DNA from: Amorphophallus konjac
Taxonomy: Eukaryota > Streptophyta > Magnoliopsida > Alismatales > Araceae
Assembly (NCBI GenBank): GCA_022559845.1
Contig: CM040124.1
Coordinates: forward strand, 70,455,491 to 70,519,490
Reading direction: 5' to 3'
DNA length: 64,000 bases
The notes below the pieces were generated by a model. It saw nothing but the letters and a program-made list of their open reading frames with translations. It made no database searches and was not told the origin of the DNA. How positions within the stretch are numbered: position 1 is the first letter of the stretch; each line of letters starts with the position of its first letter. Of the stretch, positions 12,201 through 21,590 are shown one piece after another. The position numbers and the translations under genes are program-made.

Positions 12201-13033
12201 GACTACGCGAGATCCACACTAAAACCCAGAAGAAAACTGTTGAAATGGTCATGCATGCCTATGACATCCGAGAGGATCAAGGTAATCTCAACATTAAGTG
12301 TGGCAAACTGATGGAGTCCTCCAATCAGCTAGCTGAACAAGTGGCTGGAGCCACAAACTCCATCAGAGGACAAGCTGCTGGCGTAACTACATCCATCCGG
12401 GCACATGTGACCGCAGAGATCAACAGATCTCTTGATGCCACCTCCAATCTAGAAAGAACCATCAATGCCACTACTTATCGCTTACTGGATGCTTCCCAAA
12501 GGTTGAAAGGGAAACGATATTCTGACACCAATAGGCTACTTGATGCCTCCTCCAGGCTTGTCGACACAGTTCAGACTGACACAGCTAGAGCAGTCAATAG
12601 CACCACCAAAGCTGAGGCAAAGATGGACGTCGTATACAAGAAATTGGATACGGTTGGTAGTGAAATCTTGGAGCTCATACGTCTGCATAAAGGTCAACTC
12701 CAACCAGCCCTGCAGGACGCAGGTGATTAATGGTGTCCTCCTCCTCAAACAGAAGCCCCCTCTTCTCGTTTTCCACTATAAGGCTCCCAACAGAGGGTTG
12801 AAACAGAATACATTTGTGAGATGATGTATACCTGGCTCAAGGACATCAATGAAAACATCCATAACTTACACCGTTTTATCAGTCAAAGGGATGAGCAGTT
12901 AAATCACAGGATTGACTCTCTAGAGACTGCCATCTCCCACCTGCAACATGAGTTCCAAGAGGCACAGATCCTGCACCTTGCCAGCACCATGCCTCCTCCA
13001 CAGCAGCCTCCTCCTTCACCCCCTCCTTGCTGA
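12201..13033 (+). pseudogene. TE-A extra ORF after pol, 3' part
   Basis: This continues the frame of 177-573 after TE-B. It begins RLREIHTKTQKK and has repeated short modules of the type RLLDAS and ATTSIR, suggesting a long helical rod, then a coiled-coil C-terminus (INENIHNLHRFISQRDEQ, IDSLETAISHLQ) and a proline-rich tail before TGA at 13031-13033. Two in-frame stops break it: TAA 12728-12730 and TAA 12779-12781. No membrane segment is visible. I do not recognise a family; a structural or env-position protein of a SIRE-like element is an inference. Confidence 0.6.
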
Positions 13034-13348
13034 TGACAAAGGGGGAGAAGTACTGAAGACAAGCATCATCAAGCATCTGGCATATAGTTAGCTTTTTCTT
13101 CTAACTTTTTGCATGTAGATTTGTAGTGTAACTGCTTGAACACACATCCTTGCTTGATCTGTACAAAACTATGGTTGATTAATGAATCAAGCCTTTTGTT
13201 GCCGTTGAAAATGCTCTTTGTTAAAAAATGCTAACATTCAGTGGTTGTGTGAATGAATGAATTTTGCTTGGTTGATGGCTCTTCAAACTAATTTGATTGT
13301 ATTGCTATATGAATGCTTGGACATAATGATTCATTGTTGTCATCATCA

Positions 13349-13361
13349 AAAAGGGGGAGAA
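13349..13361 (+). other. TE-A polypurine tract
   Basis: AAAAAGGGGGAGAA directly precedes the 3' LTR. A second similar tract, ACAAAGGGGGAGAAG, lies at the ORF end near 13036. Confidence 0.85.
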
Positions 13362-15034
13362 TGTTGTGTCCCCTGGTTTTGATGATAACAAATCACAAAT
13401 CATTAGTAGATGTTTGAGAAATATCTAACTTAATTTGGTTTGATAAATTGATTAAACAAGTGCAGAAGAATCTTACTAAGTTATGTCTCGACACGGCCCA
13501 ATCATGTCTCGACACATCCAGAAGAATTCAAGCTGAAGCCGTTCTGACTAGGTATCTGGATTCACCGATGTCTCGACACACTGAGTGAAAAGTGTCGACA
13601 CATTCTTGTGATAATCTCTACACAAGGTGCTCATGTCCCGACACCTTCTTACAACAACTCTGCACATGGCTCACATGTCTCGACACCGTTTGGTGTTGTC
13701 TCGACTCATCAGCCATGGTTCTTCAAGAACTTCAAAAGGATGTCTCGACACACTGGGGGTAAAGTGTCGACACATCAACGTTCAACCAGAACACGTTCAA
13801 AACCGGCAGAAGCTGATGATAAGGCTTTTCAAAGGGATGTCTCGACACATTAACAGAAAAGTGTCGACACATCCATGAGCATCCAGAACGATTCTCCAAG
13901 ATTTTCAAAGGAAAGTGTCGACACACTGACATGAAAGTGTCGACACACTTTATTCGTCCAGAACGGATCTGAATCGGACGAAAGCTGATTTCAAGATCCG
14001 GAACTTAATCCAGAGGATCCGTTTACTCTGGAAAAAGCCGTCAGATTGCTTCGGTGTCAGAAGACTATGATTTGGCAGAGATTTTTTTTGAAGGAAATCG
14101 TACCTTTGCTACTATGGTCTCCTACCTACCCACATTCTTGCAGACTTGACGTGAATGGAGTCAACTGTACAAGTGGAAGCAGATCAAATAATGTGGATGT
14201 GACATTCTAGGTGTTGCTTGAAAAGTGGACAACGTTGGTGTTGCCCAAAGACACCAATATACATAAGGAGCATGAGCTCCAGTTCGAATGCCAAGAAGAG
14301 CAGCAGGTGAGCTGAGAAGAGTGTTGAGGAGAAAATGAAGAAGAAGAAAGATTGCTATCCAAGCTACACTTCGTCCTGATGCTGCAGGCATGAGTGAAAC
14401 TAGAAGAAGACATTTTCTCTTCCTCACGACGAAAAGAAATCTTCTGTGGCTGCTATAAAGATTCAACGAGAAGAAGAAAGCCAAGGCTCTCTCAAGCTCA
14501 TTCCCAAACAGGAGACTTCTTTGTCATAGCGCTTTCATTACGATACTCTGTCTGGCCATTTCATCTTTAGTTTGCTTTTCTTCTAAACAAACTTCATATC
14601 ATTAGATCCCTACCTGCGTGTAGGAAGACAGAAGGTGTGGTCGCCTATCTGTGTGGTTTGGGGTGTGATCCCACAAGCTGTGTGACAGCGGAGTGTGAGA
14701 GTGTGTCTCTTAGTTAGAAGCTGTGAATCAGCTGTTGTGCGTTGGCACTAGTGAAGCCTCACTGTGTTGTGTGAGGGGTGGACGTAGGTCTTTAGATTGA
14801 GACTGAACCACCTTAAAGATCTTATCTTGTGGTTTGTCTTCTCACTTGTTCCAACGGTAGAAGCTTGATAGGACCATTTCCAGGCATCCTGTGTGCATCT
14901 AGCTTCTCAGATATTAACTATTATCTGCCTCTTTATCTACTATGTTAGTCTTAGCTTTTATTTCCGCAAAGAAGGGCAAAAAAGGGCTGATCTATTCACC
15001 CCTCCCCTCTAGATCTGCCTATCACCACTCAACA
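13362..15034 (+). repeat. TE-A 3' LTR
   Basis: The 1673-bp LTR starts TGTTGTGTCCCC and ends CACTCAACA. In order it has a dyad motif array (13484-13946), a TATA box (TATAAA, 14454-14459), a CCTAC/GTAGG hairpin near 14611, a CCTCAC/GTGAGG hairpin followed by GGGTGGACGTAGG (about 14757-14788) and GAACCACC. Its last 50 bp resemble those of TE-E, so the two are related families. Confidence 0.85.
13484..13946 (+). repeat. Paired dyad motif array in TE-A U3 (GTGTCGACAC type)
   Basis: About 13 copies of TGTCTCGACAC or the palindrome GTGTCGACAC occur, mostly in pairs with start-to-start spacing of 21-23 bp: 13484/13505, 13569/13592, 13676/13697, 13741/13764, 13838/13861 and 13915/13937. Sequence between the two members of a pair varies. 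Confidence 0.88.
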
Positions 15035-15480
15035 CCTTCTCCACTAACCGAAACCAAGGTGGAAACCCCACGAACGCACGAACGGCCGAATGGAGTTCGT
15101 CTCGAAAATGTGACGAACATGCCGAATCTTGTGCGGGTAGAAGAAAGATGGGGTTTGAGAGCTTGGGAGGTGGAGTTTGAAGGTTCTAGGGTTGGGGAAT
15201 GAGGTATGCGAGTGAGTGGGGGTGATAGAATGAGTGAATGGGGTATTAGACCCCTTTATAAGCTGGACCGGTTGGGACCCGGTCGGGTCGGTTCGCAGCC
15301 ACCGGTCGACCGGTGCGAGGCTGGCGGTCGACCGCTAGCCCAAAAACCCCATTTTGAAAATTTATTTTTTTTGTGTTTCTTTTTATTTTCTTACTTTTTT
15401 TATATATATGGGGGGACCATCAACCGACCATCATATCTGGAGCCAACGTCATGAAGCGTAGGGAAGGAAATAGATGCAGG
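15035..15480 (-). repeat. Probable LTR fragment, minus sense, family not identified
   Basis: In minus sense this has two GGTCGACC sites (15326 and 15304, 22 bp apart) followed by a TATA-like TTATAAAG (about 15262-15255), the order seen in Copia LTR U3s here. It could be the remains of the 3' LTR of TE-C, into which TE-A inserted, but it does not align with the TE-C 5' LTR beyond the shared motif. Boundaries are approximate. Bases 15481-15730 hold only the presumed 3' untranslated part of TE-C. Confidence 0.35.
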
Positions 15481-15730
15481 TGTGAGGGAAGTTTCTAACC
15501 CCCTCTCAAAATCTACCTAAAGTCCGACATCACTGAGTCCACAATTATTTGTTCAAGAAATATCTAGCCTTCGAAAAAATTTCAAGGAGGGCTATACATA
15601 TAATTACATTCAAGCATGCAGGAATGTATGTGAAACGCACAAGGTATAATAAGTAAAGACAAAATGCATGTTTTTCTACCCTTGATGCATATGAATTTCT
15701 ACAAATGCAGAACTTAACCTAAATGCAAAC

Positions 15731-16315
15731 CTATGCATGAATGCTCTCACCCTTGCACATCCCAAGTTCTCTTCTTATCTTGTTAAATTGATCCCGGTTG
15801 AGGGGTTTGGTGAATATGTCAGCTAGCTGATTGTGTGTGTCAATGAAGTTCAATTCAAAGACCCCTTTCCCAACATGATCTCTCAGGAAGTGATGACGAA
15901 TATCAATATGATTGGTTCTAGAATGTTGAACATGATTTTTAGACAAACTGATTGCACTGATATTATTACACAAAATTGGCACACATTTCATCTCAATATC
16001 TAAATCAAGCAATTGATTTTTGATCCAAAGTACTTGGGCTCCACAACTTCCTGCGGCTACATATTCAGCCTCGGACGTTGAGAGAGCTACTGAATGCTGT
16101 TTCTTGGATGCCCATGAGACTAGGCACCCACCAAGGAACTGACAGCACCCACTAGTACTTTTACGATCTACAATGCATCCGGCATAATCCGCATCGGTGT
16201 ATGCAATCAAATCAAAAGAACTACCGATGGGGAACCACAAGCCAAAGTCTATTGTGCCAAGTAAATATCTAAAAATGCGTTTAACAGCCGATAAATGAGA
16301 TTCGTTAGGGCATGA
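15731..16315 (-). pseudogene. pol: TE-C pol: RNase H domain
   Basis: The Copia RNase H signature is clear: AYTDADYAGC with its catalytic aspartate, then STSEAEYVAA with the glutamate, then NHIDIRHHFLRDH. It follows the reverse transcriptase in the same frame; one stop, TAG next to the peptide CARF near 16316, separates them and replaces a codon in the stretch before SCPNESHL. It ends MCKGESIHA, with no ORF downstream. RNase H would remove the RNA strand during reverse transcription. Confidence 0.88.
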
Positions 16316-17730
16316 CTAAAAACGGGCACAAAGACATACACTAAATTGAATGTCAGGGTGGCATGCTGTAAGATACAGTAGTGATCCGATCATATCTCGA
16401 AACAGTGTAGGATATGCTATTTTACCATTTTCATCTTTGTCTAACTTCGAGGTTGTGGCCATTAGAGTTGACAAAGGTTTTGCTTCAGCCATCCCATATT
16501 TCTTAAAAAGCTCCATTGTGTACTTGGCTTGGCTTATGAAAATGCCCTCAGGTGTTTGCTTCACCTGCAGTCCAAGAAAGAATGTTAGTTCAGCCATTAG
16601 GCTCATCTCAAATTCACCTTGCATGATTTCTGTAAATTCATCACATAGCACTTTATTAGCAGCTCCAAAAATTATATCATCCACATACACTTGAACTACC
16701 AATATATATTTACCTGATTTCTTTGTGAGAAGTGTTTGATCAACCTTACCTCTCTTGAAATCATTTTCAACCAGAAATGACGTGAGCCGTTCATACCATG
16801 CCCTTGGTGCTTGCTTCAGTCCGTACAAGGCCTTCTGCAGCTTGTACACATGTTGTTGATGTTTGGGGTCTTCAAAATCTGGAGGTTGTTCTACAAAAAT
16901 GTCCTCTTTGATATACCCATTTAGAAACGGAGATTTAACATCCATTTGAAGCAATTTAAAGTTAGATGAGCAAGCATAAGACAATAGAATCTGGACTCCT
17001 TCTAGACGAGCAACCGGTGCAAAGGACTCATCAAAATCAATATCCATCTCCTGCTATATCCCTTGGCCACAAGCCGGGCCTTGTTCTTAACAACCAATCC
17101 TGTATCATTTAGCTTATTTCTGAAAACCCATCGGGTTCCGATAATAGATTGATTCTTAGGTCGTGGCACTAGAGTCCACACCTGGTTTCTTTCGAACTGG
17201 TGCAACTCTTCATGCATAGCTTGGATCCATGATTCATTTTGAAGAGATTCATAGATATCCTTAGGATCTTCCTGTGAAATTAAGACTATCAAATCTTCTT
17301 CTTCTACTAGCCTTGGAGAAGCTCTGGTTCTTACCCCATCTTGAGGATTATCGATTATGTTTTCAGCTAGATGATCCTTTAAGAGTGTGGAGGTGCTTGG
17401 CAAATCAGGGTGCTGCACTTGCTGCTCTTGCAGTGTCTCAATTGAAGGATCTTCATCTTCTTCACTCTTGCTGGGTATTTCTTCCTTTGGTTCATCCTTG
17501 ACTGTAGATGTTCCAGCATTGGTTGAATCTTTGGGGGCTTCTCCTGCATCCACAATTTGAGTAGTTAGTTTTAGTTCAGATTCATCAAAAATTACATGAT
17601 GACTTTCTTCAACAACTAAAGTCCATTTATTGAACACTCGATAAGCTGTAGAATTAAGTGCATAACCTAGGAAGGTTCCCTTGTCACTTTTCTCATCAAA
17701 CTTACCTAGATTGGACTTACCATTGTTCAT
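16316..17730 (-). pseudogene. pol: TE-C pol: reverse transcriptase
   Basis: The N-terminal part (17730-17002) runs from the integrase tail through the acidic linker to WVFRNKL and KARLVAKGYS. A frameshift at about 17045 moves the reading to 17047-16316. Landmarks are FDESFAPVARLE, LKQAPRAWYERL and the catalytic QVYVDDIIFG (YVDD). All core motifs remain, so decay is recent or mild here. Copia reverse transcriptase copies element RNA into DNA. Confidence 0.88.
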
Positions 17731-18431
17731 GATGAAACATGAGCAACCAAAGGGTTTAAGATGGGAGATATTCGGTTTTTACCCTTGTAGAGCTCATATG
17801 GAGTTTTCTTCAAAATGGGCCTTACCATTGCCCAATTTATGATGTAACATGTTGTACTTATCGCCTTAGCCCAAAAATATTTTGGTAGAGAGTTTTCACT
17901 TAACATGGTCCGTGTCATGTCTATCAATGTTCTGTTTTTCCTCTCCACCACTCCATTTTGTTGGGACGTCCTTGGTGATGAGAAGTTGTGTGTATATCCG
18001 TGCCCTTCATAGAAATTACTGAACTCATGATTTTCAAATTCGCCACCATGATCACTTTGGATAGTGGTGATAAGGTAGCCTCTATCATTTTAGATTTTCC
18101 TACAAAACCCTTGAAATTCCATCAATGCATCATTTTTATTGGATAGAAATAACACCCAAGTGAATCTGGAATAATCATCAACAATCACGAAACCATAGGA
18201 TTTCCCTCCTAGGATGGATGTCCTAGTTGGGCCAAAAAAATCGAGATGCAACAATTCCAAAGGCCGGGAGGTAGAAACAATGTTCTTATTTTTGAAGGAT
18301 ATGCGTGTTTACTTGTCTTTTGTGTAAGTCTCACAAATTTTATCACTTTCAAACTTTAGTTTTGGCAAACCATTCACCAAGTCATGTTTAGACAACTTGG
18401 AGATTACTCCAAAACTAGCATGACCCAGTCT
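17727..18431 (-). pseudogene. pol: TE-C pol: integrase
   Basis: After a stop at 18432-18434 the same frame gives RLGHAS, then a DDE-type core: LDFFGP, QSDHGGEF and SSPRTSQQNGVVERKN. In-frame stops TAA lie at 18309-18311 and 18090-18092, and a frameshift near 17760-17775 joins it to the next segment. Integrase would insert the DNA copy. It lies between protease and reverse transcriptase, as expected for Copia. Confidence 0.82.
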
Positions 18432-18866
18432 TCAGTGCCATAGCCATACATTGTCATGATTGTTAGCTACCAAACACATATCATCACAAGAAACATCATC
18501 AAAATCAATAGTATATACATTGGTGCTCCTGTTGCCGATGAATCTGATTTCATTGGAGGTTTTATTTAAGACAAGGCAATGGGTTTCATCAAAAACAATC
18601 TTAAAGCCTTTGTCACACAGTTGGCTTATGCTTAAGAAGTTATGATTCAGACCTTTCACCAAAAGAATATTTTCAATTAAGGTTTCAGAATTCTTACCTA
18701 TGTTGTCGATTCCAATTATTTTACCTTTGTCTTTTCCACCAAAAGCAACTGAGCCTCCATCCTTATCTTGTAGCATAGAGAACACTTTCTTGTCCCCTGT
18801 CATATGCCATGAGCAGCCGTTGTCCAAGTACCACTTGATCCCCCTAGTTTCAAGACATATATGCAA
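18432..18866 (-). pseudogene. pol: TE-C pol: aspartic protease and zinc-binding start of integrase
   Basis: WYLDNGCSWHMTGDK is the Copia protease active site; the usual D-S/T-G is D-N-G here, so activity is doubtful. NHNFLSISQLCDKG follows, the normal Copia sequence. The frame is shared with gag and ends at TGA 18432-18434 inside the segment that leads into the integrase. Confidence 0.85.
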
Positions 18867-18878
18867 GAAATAACATTC

Positions 18879-19234
18879 TCATGCAAATGATTTTGGTATC
18901 CAAGATAATTTGGGTCCGTAGGAGTTAGTCCAGTTCTGTGCATATCTTTTCTTGGTCCATAAAACATGATTTCTTGGTGGACCTTGTTTAAACCAGCAAT
19001 TAGCTATAACATGACCAAATCTACCACAATGATAACAGTTAACAGGTGCAAACTTTCTTTGGAATTTCCGTGGTTTGGGTTGGACATGTTTTGGTTTAGA
19101 ATTGGAACATGAAGCATAGTTGTTATCTTTTTCATGAACAAAGGATGTGGTGATCTTATGCTCAAAAGATTTTTTATTTTGAGGAGTGTATCCCAGTCCT
19201 TCCTTTTGAAAATTGACTTTAACTCCCAACAAAT
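18879..19234 (-). pseudogene. gag: TE-C Gag C-terminus with second zinc knuckle
   Basis: Starts LLGVKVNFQKEGLGY, matching the module seen in TE-B, and carries one knuckle, CYHCGRFGHVIANC. It ends GPKLSWIPKSFA before TGA at 18879-18881. TE-B and TE-G Gag stop at the same place (TAA and TGA), so this stop may be an original gag/pol boundary. TE-D cuts the frame at 19235. Confidence 0.82.
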
Positions 19235-21328
19235 TGGTGAGGACACCAGAGCACGAGTACGGCCCGACTCAGCGAGCCGTCGATACCGGACCCGCAGCAC
19301 GACTCGGTCGACATCGACATCGTTGTGGCTGGGCGACAGTATGGAGTCCCTACCTGAGTGTTGATACTTTCCTATGTTTATTGTGAGTGTATTACCATGT
19401 ATTTACTTATTGTGAGTGTATTAGTGTGTATTTTGTATTTTAGCTTCTAGTTGGGTCAAGATTGTAATGTGGGCTACACTTCATGTAAGGGGTCCAAATT
19501 CTAAATTGGGCCTCAAGACCATTAGGAGCCCAATTGGACTTCTACACATGTGGGCCTAAAAGGCTGGCCCGAGGCCCAAGATGGGCTTCTAGAAGACTTG
19601 GACTATTAGACCAAGGAGACAAAGGTGGAGGATGCCCCCTCCTTGTCCCCCATGCTTGTCTCCCACCCACCCTTGACCAATGTTAGTGGGTGTCCTTTGG
19701 TGTTAGTGGATGTCCTTTGGTGTTAGTGGATGTCCTTGGATCTAGATCTAGGGTTTTCATATTTACAGTCTCTTGTTGTATTTTGTGTGGAACTAATGAA
19801 AAATTCAAGAGAATTATGCTTGGTGTGCACCCCCCCTCTTTCTTCTAGTGTTCTTTATCTCCTTCCCCCTCTCTTCTCCAGATCTAGATCTAAATCTCTC
19901 ATATCTCTCAAATCTCTTCCCCTTCTCTTCTCCCTCTACCTATTGTGAATGTCCACTGCCGCCGTCGCCGCCGTTCGTGCCGCCATCAAGCTGCCACCAC
20001 CACTTCTCCGAGTTGCTGTCCCGGATTCCGGCTAGCAAATCTGAAGCTTGAAGAGGACGCCGTAACTCCAGATCCAACCGTTGGATCGAGCTGTTATTTT
20101 GAGGGTTGGTTTCCCCCTCTCTCCTACATCCCCATTTTAAATTTCACGCGGATCAGAGTTCGTTTTCCCCCTGTCCGAGTCAGTAGTTTGCTCCCCTCAC
20201 AGTCTGCCTATGAGCAGGCCAGCGAGATAGTCTGTGGTAGGTGATTTTTACAACCCCCAAAACGTGATCATAATCCCACAAAAAAACTATGTGTGTCACC
20301 GTGTCCCTCCCCTCTACCCACCATAAAAATCTCAGGTCCTACTTCCTTCCTTTGATCCACGGTCAAAGCCCATAAACAGGCTGGTTCTAGTCTGCCCTGT
20401 GGATTCAAAGTTTCGGGACAGAACCATCACTCTGTTTGCAGATCTATTCATTTCTATTCAGACCGTTGGATGGTTCTGAAACTCCAGTATGTTGAATTTC
20501 TTGGAGTGCTCTTCGCAACGGCGCTAACCTCGTCTCAATCTGACGTCATGGCTGGGCGTACCGGCTGATCTTGTTGGAGCACGCAGATCTGACCAGAAGC
20601 GGAGCTGCGGGACAGCATTGGGGATTAATTCCCAATAAATTCCCCAACTCACCACCGGCGACCACCGCTCCCGGGGATCGACCCGGGGCACTCCAGGGAC
20701 TCTCCCTCTGGTCGCCGCTGCCAGAAGACGCCCAAAAGCCGCTGTCCCACTAGTCGGGCCCACTTGGAGCCTTGTGGGCCCCACATTGAGCGCCACCACC
20801 GTGCTACCCGCCACCGCCCGGAACCGCACATTGCTGCCCGCCAACCCCTGAACGACGCTCCCGGATAGCTGGTTGTGGCCTTTTACCTCCCTGCGTGGAG
20901 TGGGCCGTAGTTTATTTTTACTGCTGTAATTAAATATTAGTTTGTACCGGGAGTGACGGTTCACGGCCGGGACGTCGTCGCCACGCCGTGACCGTGGAGG
21001 TACACCCATCACTCTTATTGTCTTTCTGCTAATTTAGTATGCACTTTACTGCCACTGCATGTGAGTAGTTATCTTTCCTAGCTAGTTTAATTTTAATCAC
21101 CGCTGTGAGTTGTGAGAGCGAAACCCGTCCCGTGACTCATTCCGAGCACGAGAGTGAGCCGACTACCCAAAGTCTCAAAGCCGGTTTCCCAACCGTGCAC
21201 GATCATCGCGTTTCCCTTGATGGGGATGACTGTGAGTAGCGCTTCTTGTTTGGGGCAAGTTCGTCTCTTCTGGAGCTCGTCGGTGCCGCGTCGTCTGTCT
21301 AGTCGAGTCTCGTAGTTGTCCCGCATCA
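19235..21328 (+). repeat. TE-D 5' LTR
   Basis: Starts TGGTGAGGACACC and ends CCCGCATCA, just before the primer site. It contains three or more short tandem copies of TGTTAGTGGATGTCCTTTGG around 19683-19738. ORFs predicted inside it are not credible genes. Confidence 0.93.
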
Positions 21329-21331
21329 AAT

Positions 21332-21344
21332 TGGTATCAGAGCC
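21332..21344 (+). other. TE-D primer binding site (initiator-Met tRNA)
   Basis: TGGTATCAGAGCC starts 3 nt after the 5' LTR end. It is the standard initiator-Met priming sequence of plant LTR elements. Confidence 0.9.
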
Positions 21345-21590
21345 GGTTTGAGTCTAGGGTAGTATTGTCCAAGGTCTTGCATTGCATCCCAATATTCGAT
21401 ATATAAAAAGATGTTGCCCGACCGTTAGGTTACGCCAATCGGGGAGGTGATTCACTCGCGTGAGAGGATCTTCGGATCCCCGGACTCCGCCAGGTACCAG
21501 ATATCGGTTTAAGTTAAGGGTCCTCAACTTGCATCAGTCCATCCATATAGGTCTAGTGAGTCACCCTTAGTTCTCTTTAGGCCTCATTGC

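Larger units (their letters stand above)
1..15034 (+). mobile_element. TE-A: 3' part of a SIRE-like Copia retrotransposon, split by TE-B
   Basis: Reading left to right, the segment holds a post-pol ORF (177-573, resumed at 12201-13033), a polypurine tract and a 3' LTR (13362-15034). The 5' LTR, gag and pol lie before base 1. TE-B interrupts the ORF at 574-12195; its 5-bp duplication GAAAA (569-573 and 12196-12200) is exact and the frame continues across it. An ORF between pol and the 3' LTR is typical of SIRE/Maximus-type Copia elements, and the LTR carries the box GGGTGGACGTAGG seen in such LTRs. The lineage is inferred, because no pol is visible. Confidence 0.75.
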
